A DNA stretch of 46,615 nt from an uncultured Verrucomicrobiales bacterium (GCA_937930235.1 CALGLJ010000029.1:1-46615); one strand, 5' to 3'. Shown: positions 29,602 to 38,805, counted from the first letter of the stretch. Numbers and translations: made by a program. The notes: generated by a model from the letters alone, not told the origin.

Positions 29602-30996
29602 TTAGGTGCCACAGAATGTCTGTTGGACTTTTTCTTCGGGGAGGGGAGGTTTTTCAAGATCAGCGGAGTCGGGAGATTCAGAATATGGATTTTGCCAGGC
29701 TTTGGAGAAACGGTGGAATGGGGTGTAGTCACCACGCTCAGCGGCTTGAATGGCTTCTTCGATTCGATGGTTTCTTGGGATGAGAATGGGGTTGTGGGCC
29801 TGCATCTCGGCGAGATCAGGTTGACTGAGTTGTCGCCATTTTTTGACCCACTCTTCTAAGGAGTTAAAAAATGAGGTTTCCCGATCTCCTGCAAGTTTTG
29901 TGAGTTCACGAAAAAAGAGGGTGAAATCGAGTTGCTGATTTGCCAGGACGCCTAAAGTTTCTTCGATGAATGCAGGGGGCGCATCATGGGGAAGGCCGAG
30001 TTTGGCTCGGAAACGAGTCTGGTAGTGGGATCGAAATTGAGGTCCGAATTGTTTCAACGCTTCTTCCGCAATGGGGATAGCTTCATCTGGAGTAGGAGCA
30101 AGAAGGGGAAGAAGAGTTTCGGCAAAACGGGTGAGATTCCAGTGCGCGATTTGCGCTTGCTTAGACCAGGCGTAGCGTGAGCCTCGATCGATGGAGCTAA
30201 AGACGCATTCAGGATGGAACTCATCCATGAAGGCGCAAGGGCCGTAATCAATTGTTTCTCCGGAAATTGAAAAATTGTCCGTATTCATCACTCCGTGGAT
30301 GAACCCGAGAGACATCCAATGCGCGATGAGGAGTGCTTGCGCGGAGATGACAGATTCGAGGAGTTCGAGGTAAGATTCGGCTTTGGGGTAGTGTCGCTTG
30401 ATGCTGTAGTCGGCCAGGATTTGAACCGCTTCTTGGTCGTCTTGCGCGGCGAAGTATTGGAACGTTCCGACGCGAATGTGACTGGCCGCCACTCGGGTCA
30501 AAATTCCTCCAGAAACTTCTCCTTCTTGTCGTAAAATTCTTTCGCCGGTAGTCACGGCTGCGAGTGCGCGGGTTGTGGGAACTCCTAAGGCAAACATCGC
30601 TTCACTCACAAGGTACTCGCGCAGGACCGGGCCGAGGGCAGATTTCCCATCTCCACCGCGAGAGAATGGGGTGCGGCCTGAGCCTTTGAGTTGAATGTCT
30701 CGGCCTTTGAGTTCGCCAAGGAGCAGAGCGCGGCCATCACCCAAGCGAGGAACAAATCCTCCAAATTGATGACCGGCATAGGCGAGCGCGAGAGGGTCGC
30801 ACGATGCGGGAAGTTGATTCCCACTCAGCATGGCGAGTCCCTCGGGTGATTTGATCCAGTCAGAATCTATTCCAAGTTCTTGTGCCAGAGGAAGATTGAC
30901 TTGGATGAGTTGAGGATTGGGAACGGGAGTGGGTGCTTGCCGATAAAAAAAATGCTCGGGGAGTTGCGCATAAGTGTGTGCGAAGGAGATGGCCAC
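29602..30996 (-). CDS. selO: SelO/YdiU-family protein adenylyltransferase (pseudokinase)
   Basis: The 464-residue protein starts at a GTG. It shows the SelO blocks ALAYAGHQFGGFVPRLGDGRA, LKGSGRTPFSRGGDGKSALGPVLREYLVSEAM and VMNTDNFSISGETIDYGPCAFMDEF; the NTDN and DYG residues bind metal and nucleotide in the inverted pseudokinase site. The C-terminus ends TFCGT, with a Cys near the position of the selenocysteine in eukaryotic SelO. SelO transfers AMP to protein side chains and is linked to redox stress. It lies 29 bp after priA. Confidence 0.95.
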   Translation of the reverse strand: MAISFAHTYAQLPEHFFYRQAPTPVPNPQLIQVNLPLAQELGIDSDWIKSPEGLAMLSGNQLPASCDPLALAYAGHQFGGFVPRLGDGRALLLGELKGRDIQLKGSGRTPFSRGGDGKSALGPVLREYLVSEAMFALGVPTTRALAAVTTGERILRQEGEVSGGILTRVAASHIRVGTFQYFAAQDDQEAVQILADYSIKRHYPKAESYLELLESVISAQALLIAHWMSLGFIHGVMNTDNFSISGETIDYGPCAFMDEFHPECVFSSIDRGSRYAWSKQAQIAHWNLTRFAETLLPLLAPTPDEAIPIAEEALKQFGPQFRSHYQTRFRAKLGLPHDAPPAFIEETLGVLANQQLDFTLFFRELTKLAGDRETSFFNSLEEWVKKWRQLSQPDLAEMQAHNPILIPRNHRIEEAIQAAERGDYTPFHRFSKAWQNPYSESPDSADLEKPPLPEEKVQQTFCGT

Positions 30997-31025
30997 GGGG
31001 TAAAAGAGTGAGGTGTTTTTAAGTT

Positions 31026-33251
31026 TTAACCAAGGTCGTAAGCGTCCAGATCTGCCGTGACAATGACATCTTCAGGGGTGGGAGTGGCGTTTAGCACTTT
31101 ATTGAGATGACGAGAGAGGGTGCGAGCATTGGGGCCACGCATGAGAAGCTGGAAGCGGTATTGCGAGTGGCTTCGAGTGAGTGGTGAAGGGATCGGCTCT
31201 CCGAGAAGTATTTCAGGAGGGAGGTTCTCTTGGAGTTTACGATGGAGCGTCTGAAGGGTGAATTCGGCTCGGCGCTCATGTGACGAACGGGCGAGGAGAA
31301 GGGCGAGATGGGTGTAGGGTGGGTAGCCAAAATTTTTACGCATTTCTAGCTCTTGTTCCACGAAGCCTTCAAAATTATGGTGACGGGCAAACTGAATCGA
31401 GGGGGAGTGTGGCGTGGCTGTTTGAATAATGACTTCGCCCGCTAATGCTCCTCGCCCGGCCCGGCCAGCTACTTGAGTGAGGAGCTGAAAGGTCCGTTCT
31501 CCAGCTCGGAAGTCAGGAGCATAGAGAGAAAGATCAGCATTGAGCACTCCCACGAGGGTGACGTTTGGAAAGTCGAGCCCTTTAGCGATCATTTGCGTAC
31601 CTAGGAGAATGTGGATTTTTTTTGCCCGGAAATCGCGTAAGGTATCACGCAGAGCATGTTTCCGGCGAGTCGTATCGGTGTCGAGTCGTGCGATTTTTGC
31701 TTGTGGAAATACTTTGCGTAAGATGATTTCCGCTTTTTCAGTTCCGTAACCTTGAAGACGAATAGCAGGATCACGGCATTCGGGGCAGGTGCGGGGAACA
31801 ATGGCTTGATGACCGCAGATATGACAGATGAGGCGTTCTTCTGCGCGATGATAAGTGAGTGGAATGGCACAGTGAGAACATTCAATGACATGGCCGCAAG
31901 GAGGGCATTGGAGTGACCGGGCAAAGCCGCGCCGGTTGAGAAATAAGATGACTTGTTCATCTGACTCCAGGCGCTGCTTGATCGAGGAACGGAGGATGTC
32001 AGAGAGGATGGCATCGCGCCCTTTCTGTTTGCGCGATTCGATGCGCATATCGACAACGCGAGTGAGAGGAAGACTAGCACCATCTGCTCGCTCGGTGAGT
32101 TTGACGATGTGATATTTCTCGCTGAGTGTATTCTGGTATGTTTCTAGAGAAGGAGTTGCGGAACCGAGGAGAACGGTGGCCTTTTCAAGATGTCCTCGGA
32201 CGATGGCGAGATCACGGGCATGATATTTAGGCGGGTTCTCTTGTTTGTATGCGGTCTCATGTTCCTCGTCGACAATGAGTAATCCGAGGTTCTTGACAGG
32301 GGCGAAAATAGCGGAGCGCGCCCCGATGATGATACGTGCTTTTCCCGAGCGAATACGGTGCCATTCGTCAAATCGTTCTCCTTGCGAGAGGTTGGAATGC
32401 AGCACTGCAATATCTTCGCTGAGCTTCGAGAAGCGGGATTTAAACCGTCGGACGGTTTGGGGTGCGAGTGAGATTTCAGGGACGAGAATGATGATGTTTT
32501 TTCCCAGATCAAGGGTGGCTTGTGTCGCTTGAAGATAGACTTCTGTTTTTCCTGACCCCGTGATGCCGTGGAGAAGAATCGGTGTTTTTTTGTCTTCGTT
32601 TTTCAAGCTGGTTTCCACCGCTTTGAGGGCCGCATTTTGCTCTGAATTGAGAGCGAGAGGTTCGGTCGGTAGAAAGGTTTCACCAGCATCCGGATCTCGC
32701 CGGACTTCGAGATCGAGGATTTCTATCCAACCTTTTTCGGTCAATGTTTTGAGTGCTCCGGTGATTTTACTCCCACCGAGATCTGCAATGGGAATGGGCT
32801 TCTCGGAAACCATGAGAAGAGACAAAATCGTATATTGTCGCTTGGCCTTCTTCGAGAGAGCAGCCAATTCCTCCTCATTTGGGGGAGACTTTATTTTGGC
32901 GGCTTTCTTGGTCTTTGCGGAGGTGTTTTCTCCTCGAATAGAGCCGGGAAGGAGGGAGCGAAGAACTTGTTCTAGAGGAGTGCCGTAGTAGGAGGTGATC
33001 CACTCTGCAAGACGCAACAGGGTGGGCGTCACTAGCGGTTCGGGGTCGATCAATGCGCTGAGATAGCGCAAGGAAAAGTCATTCTCCGAGGCCTTACCTA
33101 CTCTGATGACGGTGCCGGTAGCAGATCGGTTTCTGAGAGGAATCCGGACGCGGCACCCTGCAAGAACTTTGAGGTCTTCCGGGATGGCATAGTCGAAGAC
33201 GAGTTCAGAGGGACCGTCTACGAGAACGCTAGCAGTTGCAGCCAGAGGCAT
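31026..33251 (-). CDS. priA: Primosomal protein N' (replication restart helicase)
   Basis: The 741-residue protein carries an N-terminal 3' DNA-binding domain (about residues 1-110). A superfamily 2 helicase core follows, with Walker A GITGSGKTEVYLQA and a DEEH box (LLIVDEEHETAYKQ). The zinc-binding region has eight Cys in two groups (CPPCGHVIECSHC and CHICGHQAIVPRTCPEC). Late helicase motifs are QMIAKGLDFPNVTLVGVLNAD and QVAGRAGRG. PriA reloads the replisome at stalled forks. It leads the minus-strand run priA-selO-brnT-brnA-vanZ. Confidence 0.96.
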   Translation of the reverse strand: MPLAATASVLVDGPSELVFDYAIPEDLKVLAGCRVRIPLRNRSATGTVIRVGKASENDFSLRYLSALIDPEPLVTPTLLRLAEWITSYYGTPLEQVLRSLLPGSIRGENTSAKTKKAAKIKSPPNEEELAALSKKAKRQYTILSLLMVSEKPIPIADLGGSKITGALKTLTEKGWIEILDLEVRRDPDAGETFLPTEPLALNSEQNAALKAVETSLKNEDKKTPILLHGITGSGKTEVYLQATQATLDLGKNIIILVPEISLAPQTVRRFKSRFSKLSEDIAVLHSNLSQGERFDEWHRIRSGKARIIIGARSAIFAPVKNLGLLIVDEEHETAYKQENPPKYHARDLAIVRGHLEKATVLLGSATPSLETYQNTLSEKYHIVKLTERADGASLPLTRVVDMRIESRKQKGRDAILSDILRSSIKQRLESDEQVILFLNRRGFARSLQCPPCGHVIECSHCAIPLTYHRAEERLICHICGHQAIVPRTCPECRDPAIRLQGYGTEKAEIILRKVFPQAKIARLDTDTTRRKHALRDTLRDFRAKKIHILLGTQMIAKGLDFPNVTLVGVLNADLSLYAPDFRAGERTFQLLTQVAGRAGRGALAGEVIIQTATPHSPSIQFARHHNFEGFVEQELEMRKNFGYPPYTHLALLLARSSHERRAEFTLQTLHRKLQENLPPEILLGEPIPSPLTRSHSQYRFQLLMRGPNARTLSRHLNKVLNATPTPEDVIVTADLDAYDLG

Positions 33252-33290
33252 GTATCGAGAGTTGCTGGGCTGCGGTGGAAAAAGAAGATC

Positions 33291-33737
33291 TTAATTTGTC
33301 TCAAGGCGCATGCGATAAACGCTGATTTCGACGGTATGCTTTTTCTTTCTCGCAGGAATGTCTTTCATCATGACCTGGATATGCCACTGCACTTTTTTAC
33401 CCGTAGCATAAAGCGCGGTGCCCAGAATTTTAGGTTGAGGCCTATTTTTGTCGTCTGGGAAAAGGTCTTTGGCACCGGGGCGGAGGCTTCTGGAGATCTC
33501 TGGAGCTGGGAGTTCGACCCATTCTTTGCCAAGAATGGGAGCAAGTTTCTTCTTGAATGCTTCGATATCGTCATCTGTAGCAAAGAAAATCAGAGCGCGT
33601 TCTTTTCCGATATCACTGAGAAGTTGAAGGTCATTCTTCAGTAACTCTTTAAAGTTAGGGAGAGCAGGCATGTTTTCGGCCGTCGCAGAAAAGCTCAAAA
33701 GCAAACTGATAATTCCGAAGAAGAGTGGATTTTTCAT
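33291..33737 (-). CDS. Small secreted protein of unknown function
   Basis: The predicted protein has 148 residues from the ATG at 33737, chosen because a clean signal peptide starts there (NPLFFGIISLLLSFSATAEN); the frame is open to 33821 but that part overlaps the O-antigen-ligase-like gene. The mature part is alpha/beta in look, with KELLKNDLQLLSDIGKERAL early and TALYATGKKVQWHIQVMMKDI late. No family is recognised and Cys is absent. It lies 41 bp after the ligase-like gene on the same strand and 39 bp before priA. Confidence 0.6.
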   Translation of the reverse strand: MKNPLFFGIISLLLSFSATAENMPALPNFKELLKNDLQLLSDIGKERALIFFATDDDIEAFKKKLAPILGKEWVELPAPEISRSLRPGAKDLFPDDKNRPQPKILGTALYATGKKVQWHIQVMMKDIPARKKKHTVEISVYRMRLETN

Positions 33738-33778
33738 AGGAGAATATTGGCTAATATTTACTAAAAATTCAAACAGAT

Positions 33779-35239
33779 CTATGACGCGGCCCGCATCGAA
33801 CTCTTCTTTTTCAGCGTCCACATGATGGTAATGACGGCGAATGCCATGACGTGAATGGAGAAGACGGAGAAGGGGAAATCAAAAATACTATGCATGCTCA
33901 TGCCGACGAGCCCAATGGTGAGGGCTTTGAAGACGTGGGCGTTATTTTTCCCCTCTTGTTGATTCCATGAGAGGGTGGCGGCCCGGACGATGGCGCCCAA
34001 GCCGATAAGAAACCAGCAGGCCGCTCCCAGGTAGCCCCATTCAAAAATCGTTTGGATGGGGTCACAGTGTGCATATTGCCAGTGTTGCGTGATTTGTTCA
34101 GATTCCTTTTCCGTGATTAAGAAAGGAAAAGAATGGGCAAAGGCACCAGGTCCGGCCCCACTCCAGCCAATCTTTTCTTGATCGGAAGAAACTTCCCAAA
34201 CGAGATTTCGCACAATTCTTCGTCCTTCCAAGGTAGCGGAGCCTCGCTCACTCTGAGTATCTTCAAAAAATTTATTATACCGTTTGATTGCGGTCGGAGC
34301 TTGGGTTGCTCCAAAAACAAGCAGAAGCACGAGAATCACCCCGATGGCGCTCTTCTTTTCGATCGATAAGGGAGGACCGTGTTTAAAGTTTCTTATGCTG
34401 TGGCGAATATAAGGAGCTTCGATTATGGCAAAGCAAATCAGTTGTAAGAACAGGATCCCGATGCCTGCTTTAGAGGCCGCTGCGATGACTCCCACCGCAC
34501 TGATGCCAGCAGAAGCTAACCAAGCCATATAGACTGAGCTGTGGGGATTTTTACGATGATTGTAAAATGCCAGCCCGAGAGAAATGGCCACTGCGAGGTT
34601 CAGAAAAGAGGCAGCATTGGCATTGTAGACAAAAGGAGCAAAGTAATATTCTGGGAGTTCAATCGCTTTCCGACCCTTAATGACTTCTAGGCCGTAGATA
34701 TGCTCCATATCAAATACTCTGTGTCCAAGTCCGACAAAGGTGACCGCAATACCACATAAGGCAAAGCTACCGAGAATTCCTTTCCAAGCATTGCTCAAGG
34801 TGCTTTTCGCGACCATGAGGACAAAGGCAATCATGATTCCGAGTTCCGCAACAAATCCCTTCGAGGTGGTTGCAGTCTGGGTTCCGGGAGCCCATTCCCA
34901 GAGGACGTTTTCGCTGGGGTAATAAATAAATTCAAAGAGACGTTGATCAGTTTTTGCATTGATGATGCTCAGTAGTCCCCAAGCCATGAGAATTCCTAAA
35001 AATATGGTGAGAAGTTTGGGTAATTTAGGAATTGGGAAGGCCCCGGCTTTTTGAGCTGGAAGAAGGAAGATGCCCGCGAGAGCGGTCACTAAAATCAAAC
35101 CCCGGGAGGTATCCCGAAATTCTCGAGCATTGTGACCATGTGATCCTTCAACCGATCCAAATGCACCAATCATGTAGATTTCGGCTACGGCGAGAATGAC
35201 AAAAAAAAGAATGATTTTAGGATCTTGTCTAAGCTGCAT
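33779..35239 (-). CDS. O-antigen ligase/polymerase-like membrane protein
   Basis: The 486-residue protein has about twelve hydrophobic segments. The large loop holds GAGPGAFAHSFPFLITEKESEQ and WQYAHCDPIQTIFEWGYLGAACWFLIGL, the arrangement (H..yl..l.E.G) expected of O-antigen ligase domain (Wzy/WaaL) proteins. These link or polymerise surface polysaccharide at the periplasmic side. The start is ATG at 35239, just 6 bp from a strong hairpin with a T-run that ends the upstream gene, which is unusual for a promoter region. Confidence 0.8.
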   Translation of the reverse strand: MQLRQDPKIILFFVILAVAEIYMIGAFGSVEGSHGHNAREFRDTSRGLILVTALAGIFLLPAQKAGAFPIPKLPKLLTIFLGILMAWGLLSIINAKTDQRLFEFIYYPSENVLWEWAPGTQTATTSKGFVAELGIMIAFVLMVAKSTLSNAWKGILGSFALCGIAVTFVGLGHRVFDMEHIYGLEVIKGRKAIELPEYYFAPFVYNANAASFLNLAVAISLGLAFYNHRKNPHSSVYMAWLASAGISAVGVIAAASKAGIGILFLQLICFAIIEAPYIRHSIRNFKHGPPLSIEKKSAIGVILVLLLVFGATQAPTAIKRYNKFFEDTQSERGSATLEGRRIVRNLVWEVSSDQEKIGWSGAGPGAFAHSFPFLITEKESEQITQHWQYAHCDPIQTIFEWGYLGAACWFLIGLGAIVRAATLSWNQQEGKNNAHVFKALTIGLVGMSMHSIFDFPFSVFSIHVMAFAVITIMWTLKKKSSMRAAS

Positions 35240-35245
35240 GGGTAA

Positions 35246-35279
35246 GAAAAAGGGCCGTTAGTATTATACTAACGACCCT
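35246..35279 (-). terminator. Intrinsic terminator of the small Cys-rich secreted protein gene
   Basis: On the minus strand the arms AGGGTCGTTAGTA and TACTAACGGCCCT form 13 pairs with one G-U, around a 3-nt loop, followed by TTTTTC. It lies 64 bp past the stop codon at 35344 and only 6 bp before the O-antigen-ligase-like start codon. Confidence 0.85.
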
Positions 35280-35343
35280 AAATAAATCAGTTAAATTAAT
35301 TTTAATCGAGAACTAATAACCCAAATTGGGAACCAAATCTAAA

Positions 35344-35661
35344 TTAATCACCAGTCTGCCAAGCACAGCACATGTGGTGAACAAGCCAGTTGCGGGTGCG
35401 CCAGTAGTTGCACCAGTAGTAGCCATTCCAGCCATATTGAGAGCAATATCGGTTATAAGCGCCCCAATAGAGCCAGTTGTAATAAAAGTAAGAGTAGTTT
35501 GTGGCCGTGCTGAGGTACCAAGCTGCAAAAGGACATGTCTGACTAGCAGAGCCATTAAACGCAGCGACAGGAGATGGTCTGCAATGAACACTAAAGTAAT
35601 TAGCGTCCGATTGCTGAACAAACCCGAGAGTTAAGAATAAGGTAAGGAGCAGTGTTTTCAT
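35344..35661 (-). CDS. Small Cys/Tyr/Trp-rich secreted protein
   Basis: The predicted protein has 105 residues from the ATG at 35661 (a GTG at 35670 is possible). A signal peptide (KTLLLTLFLTLGFVQQSDA) is followed by a short mature chain. It is very rich in aromatics and Cys: ATNYSYFYYNWLYWGAYNRY, then CSQYGWNGYYWCNYWRTRNW and a final HHMCCAW. Six Cys in about 80 mature residues suggest disulphides. I recognise no family. It has its own terminator, supporting a real transcript. It lies next to the duplicated protease-like cluster, which reads in the opposite direction. The possible roles (surface peptide, coat or effector) are inference. Confidence 0.65.
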   Translation of the reverse strand: MKTLLLTLFLTLGFVQQSDANYFSVHCRPSPVAAFNGSASQTCPFAAWYLSTATNYSYFYYNWLYWGAYNRYCSQYGWNGYYWCNYWRTRNWLVHHMCCAWQTGD

Positions 35662-35908
35662 ATTTTTCACTGAATTATGGTTTTGGGAGCGAAAATCTTA
35701 GGAAACTTTTTTCAGAAAATTTTCAAATGGTCTCGAAGGTAGTGAATTACTTCTGCGACACCCGAATATAGGGTGGGAGAGGGAAGATGGTCAACGACTA
35801 TCCTTAGACTTTAGGCTAGGGTATGTGTCGCAAATCCAGCGAGAAATGAGCGGGGGTGAGACAATTGTATGATTGTGCTTTCCAAATATTTTTGGAAGGT
35901 GGCTGATA

Positions 35909-37141
35909 ATGTATAGGTGTAAAAAAGTGATTCAATTTTCTGTGGTCGCTCTGTGCGTGTTCAATTTGGTTCTTTTTGTTCTCTTAGGCCATTTCTGGAG
36001 CACCAAGAAGATCGCCAGCCAAATTCAGAATTCAGAATCTTCTCATTCCTTCTCAGGAGCTGCGACATCGGCAAATGGGAGCGCTAAAAAAGGCCAGGAA
36101 AGATATTTTATCTCAGATCAAATCCCCACCCTAGATGATGTTCTGGTGTATAGCCCCATCGAGATGGCGCGCAAGGCTGCCGCAATGAATGAAGATGAAT
36201 TAGCCGATCTAACGTATCCTCTCTCAAAATGGCTGGATGAAGACGAAGAAATGGCGCTCGCATGGCTGGATGAATTCTCAAAAGAAATGGCCAACCAGCA
36301 AGCGCATGCCAAAGCCGGTTTCTTTTTAGGTTACCTTAATCATTTCGAAAAAGTCCGTAATCTTGAACGCAAAACCTTCGATCACTGGATGGGCGGTGGA
36401 TATGAAGGGCTGGTCCATCATTTCAATCAACGATTGACGGAAGATTTCACCATTGATTCACATCATGTCTCTATTGCGGCCTCATTGATTTTAAATGAGC
36501 ACGCCGAGCACGCTCCAGATTTTTTCAAAGAGGTTGCTCAGATGAATTCACCTGAACTGGAAAGGATACAGGGAGTTTATGTGGATAAACTCCTCGCTCA
36601 TGCGAAAGATGAAGAACAGCTCTCCACTGTCATGACCTTGATCGAGCAGACACTCGATAATCCGCGCGTGTCTGCGCTCCTTCTTCCTCTGGCTCGGTCT
36701 CTTTCGGTTGAAAATCCACAGGAAACCTTATCTTGGCTCTCTGATTTACCCGTATCAGACGATGAGACTCGGGTCGCAGCTTTTGCCACCGTATTTGAAG
36801 AAGTCAGTGAATTCCAGCCGGAAGCTGCCGCGCAGATTCTCTCCGGAGAATATTTCTTGGACAACTATTTTCATAAAGAAGCACGTTTGCCGGATGGCAG
36901 CCTGACCCAAGAGTCTCAGGATTTCTTCGATACGACATTGGAGTCATTTGTGAATGTCATGTTGGTGGATCATCCCGAGACCGCGCTTGAGGCCGCTTCC
37001 GCATTCTTCGATCCGAAGAAGCAAAGCATGTATCGCAAACAAGCTCAGCAAGCATTCACCTCCGCACAAGCTGTCGGGAACGTGGGTTTCGGGTGTAGCA
37101 ATAGCAATTGTGACAAAGCCCACTGCAATGAAGCTCATTAA
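35909..37141 (+). CDS. Membrane-anchored helical protein with Cys-rich C-terminal tail
   Basis: The predicted protein has 410 residues from the ATG at 35909, which follows a GGAAGGTGG stretch; a TTG at 35873 is less likely. One N-terminal transmembrane helix (VIQFSVVALCVFNLVLFVLL) is followed by a Ser-rich linker. A helical domain shows recurring units such as EDEEMALAWLDEFS, ENPQETLSWLSDLP and DHPETALEAASAFF. The last 19 residues are CSNSNCDKAHCNEAH-like, a possible metal site or disulphide knot. I do not recognise a named family, though repeats of this style occur in other Verrucomicrobia proteins. The gene lies 51 bp upstream of the propeptide-like gene. Confidence 0.65.
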   Translation: MYRCKKVIQFSVVALCVFNLVLFVLLGHFWSTKKIASQIQNSESSHSFSGAATSANGSAKKGQERYFISDQIPTLDDVLVYSPIEMARKAAAMNEDELADLTYPLSKWLDEDEEMALAWLDEFSKEMANQQAHAKAGFFLGYLNHFEKVRNLERKTFDHWMGGGYEGLVHHFNQRLTEDFTIDSHHVSIAASLILNEHAEHAPDFFKEVAQMNSPELERIQGVYVDKLLAHAKDEEQLSTVMTLIEQTLDNPRVSALLLPLARSLSVENPQETLSWLSDLPVSDDETRVAAFATVFEEVSEFQPEAAAQILSGEYFLDNYFHKEARLPDGSLTQESQDFFDTTLESFVNVMLVDHPETALEAASAFFDPKKQSMYRKQAQQAFTSAQAVGNVGFGCSNSNCDKAHCNEAH

Positions 37142-37192
37142 ACTCTCAGGACCGAACCAATCCGAATTCTCAAACTCAAAATAAATGACCAG

Positions 37193-38071
37193 ATGAAGAA
37201 ACTCACAATTTTTCTCAGCACTTTAGCGATCCTGCAACTTGTTGCGCTCCTGTCGATCATCCCATCTTCCGCAAAAACTGTGAACCGCAGTTCTTCTGAC
37301 GACCTGTTGCCAAGTCGGAATTTTAAGGGGTGGAAGAGCTCTTCCGAAAGGCTTACTCGGATGATGGTTGGGCCTGATTCAAATGTCTTCTTCAGCCGTC
37401 CCAAGGACCCGCGATGGAACAAACTCCCGCAGAAATACACCGAAGAGGTGGGGGCGCGTAATCCGGGGGAAGAATATGTGGATCACCTCGGTAATCACCA
37501 CTGGTATCGCGAGCCACGGCCTTTTGAGGTGACTCATTCGACCAAAAATTTCAAATGGACTGCCGAGGATGGGCGCTCTCCTGAAATTATGAAGCAGATC
37601 GCGAACAATAGCCTCATGCTTGAGGAGCTGGAGAGAACAAACTCTTTTGTGACAAAGCGGCAGCTCCTTTATGTTGCTGGTGACTTTGGGGAAAAAGGCC
37701 ACGAGGTGTTTCATGGTCAACGAGATGAAGTCGTCTTACCCGGTCCCGACGGGCAGGAGTTTGTCGTCAAAATTTCTGACTACGCCGGGGATGAAACAGA
37801 TGACAATGCTCCCATGACGGGAGTCTTTACGGGGACAATTGTAGGGCAACCAGGCTCTCGGGTGGAAGCAGCTTCTCAGGAAGATTACTGGTCCATTGGC
37901 ATCCGTACCGCAGACGGAAAATCCTATGAATTGATCAACCGTGAGCATGGCGAATTGATCCTGTCAGAGATCGATTTAGTCGCACAAGCGGAACACGACG
38001 ATTTTGGATGTGGCGCGAACCTAGGTGAGGATCATGTCGGGAGCGTTCAGCCGAGCCAAGAAAATCACTAA
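37193..38071 (+). CDS. Secreted metzincin propeptide-like protein
   Basis: The 292-residue protein has a signal peptide (KKLTIFLSTLAILQLVALLS). Its second half resembles the M12B (reprolysin/ADAM-type) propeptide: LPGPDGQEFVVKISDYAG, TGVFTGTIVGQPGSRVEAAS and SIGIRTADGKSYELI follow the G-x-V-x-G-x-P-x-S pattern. Near the end is DDFGCGAN, one Cys that could act as a cysteine switch. No zinc-binding motif is present, so it is not itself an enzyme. Its stop lies 38 bp before the HEHGH gene, which has its own signal peptide and another frame. The likeness was judged by eye and needs profile search. Confidence 0.6.
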   Translation: MKKLTIFLSTLAILQLVALLSIIPSSAKTVNRSSSDDLLPSRNFKGWKSSSERLTRMMVGPDSNVFFSRPKDPRWNKLPQKYTEEVGARNPGEEYVDHLGNHHWYREPRPFEVTHSTKNFKWTAEDGRSPEIMKQIANNSLMLEELERTNSFVTKRQLLYVAGDFGEKGHEVFHGQRDEVVLPGPDGQEFVVKISDYAGDETDDNAPMTGVFTGTIVGQPGSRVEAASQEDYWSIGIRTADGKSYELINREHGELILSEIDLVAQAEHDDFGCGANLGEDHVGSVQPSQENH

Positions 38072-38109
38072 GAATCTCCAAACAAGAGAAACAAAACACA
38101 AACATAAAC

Positions 38110-38805
38110 ATGAAAATAATACCAAAATATTCCACTCTAGCGATTGCAATTGCTTGCAGTCTCAACATGAGTGTGACTGAGAGGGCTGAGGCGCAGAACA
38201 CTGCTCTCACCGCTTATATCTGGACTCAGAACTGTCAAAATCGACGTGGCGGAAGAGGCAGTACGGCTGCTCTGATGCGCCGAGCAAATAATTTGACGAG
38301 AACAGCTCATCGAGTTTCTCGCACTCAGGCAAATCTTCAGTTGAGAGATTTGCAGCTCTTCCCAAGATATAATGACAATCATTTCTCTGGGAACAGAGCT
38401 CTCAATGATCTGAGAAATGGCCGCATAGGTAATCGGGCTGGGACCAATCTGCGACTCAAAAGATGGGAAAAGCAGAGAAAAATCGACCTCGTTCAAATGG
38501 GATCCATTTATGATGAGTTTAATGGGATTGCAACCCGACCAGGCGCATACTCAAGCGTTCGCTCTGGGCGGATTGAGACTGATACTTCAGTTCATGAACA
38601 TGGTCATAACTACAATGGACTTCATGGTCGTGCTCACAGATTTCTTGGGCGTCTTACAGTCATGCGCGCGCGGGGCAGTAATGCCCACAACCGCTTTTCC
38701 AATCCATCAGTGAGAGTCAGAGGAACCGCGCAAGGAACAAGTCGTAACAATAACGCGAAAAGAATCAGAGATCGCCGCGTAGCCAATGCGAATCGCCGTC
38801 GCTAA
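38110..38805 (+). CDS. Small secreted metzincin-like zinc protease, copy A
   Basis: The 231-residue protein has a signal peptide (STLAIAIACSLNMSVTERAEA). The zinc-binding signature is HEHGHNYNGLH (residues 162-172): HExxH, then a third His at the metzincin position 11. The Gly is one place later than in HExxHxxGxxH. A TVM at 183-185 could be the Met-turn. The body is very basic (many Arg) with a Cys at 42. The protein is far smaller than typical M12 enzymes. It lacks a propeptide of its own; the upstream gene could supply one. The paralogue at 39174 is about 87% identical. Protease activity is inferred. Confidence 0.7.
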   Translation: MKIIPKYSTLAIAIACSLNMSVTERAEAQNTALTAYIWTQNCQNRRGGRGSTAALMRRANNLTRTAHRVSRTQANLQLRDLQLFPRYNDNHFSGNRALNDLRNGRIGNRAGTNLRLKRWEKQRKIDLVQMGSIYDEFNGIATRPGAYSSVRSGRIETDTSVHEHGHNYNGLHGRAHRFLGRLTVMRARGSNAHNRFSNPSVRVRGTAQGTSRNNNAKRIRDRRVANANRRR

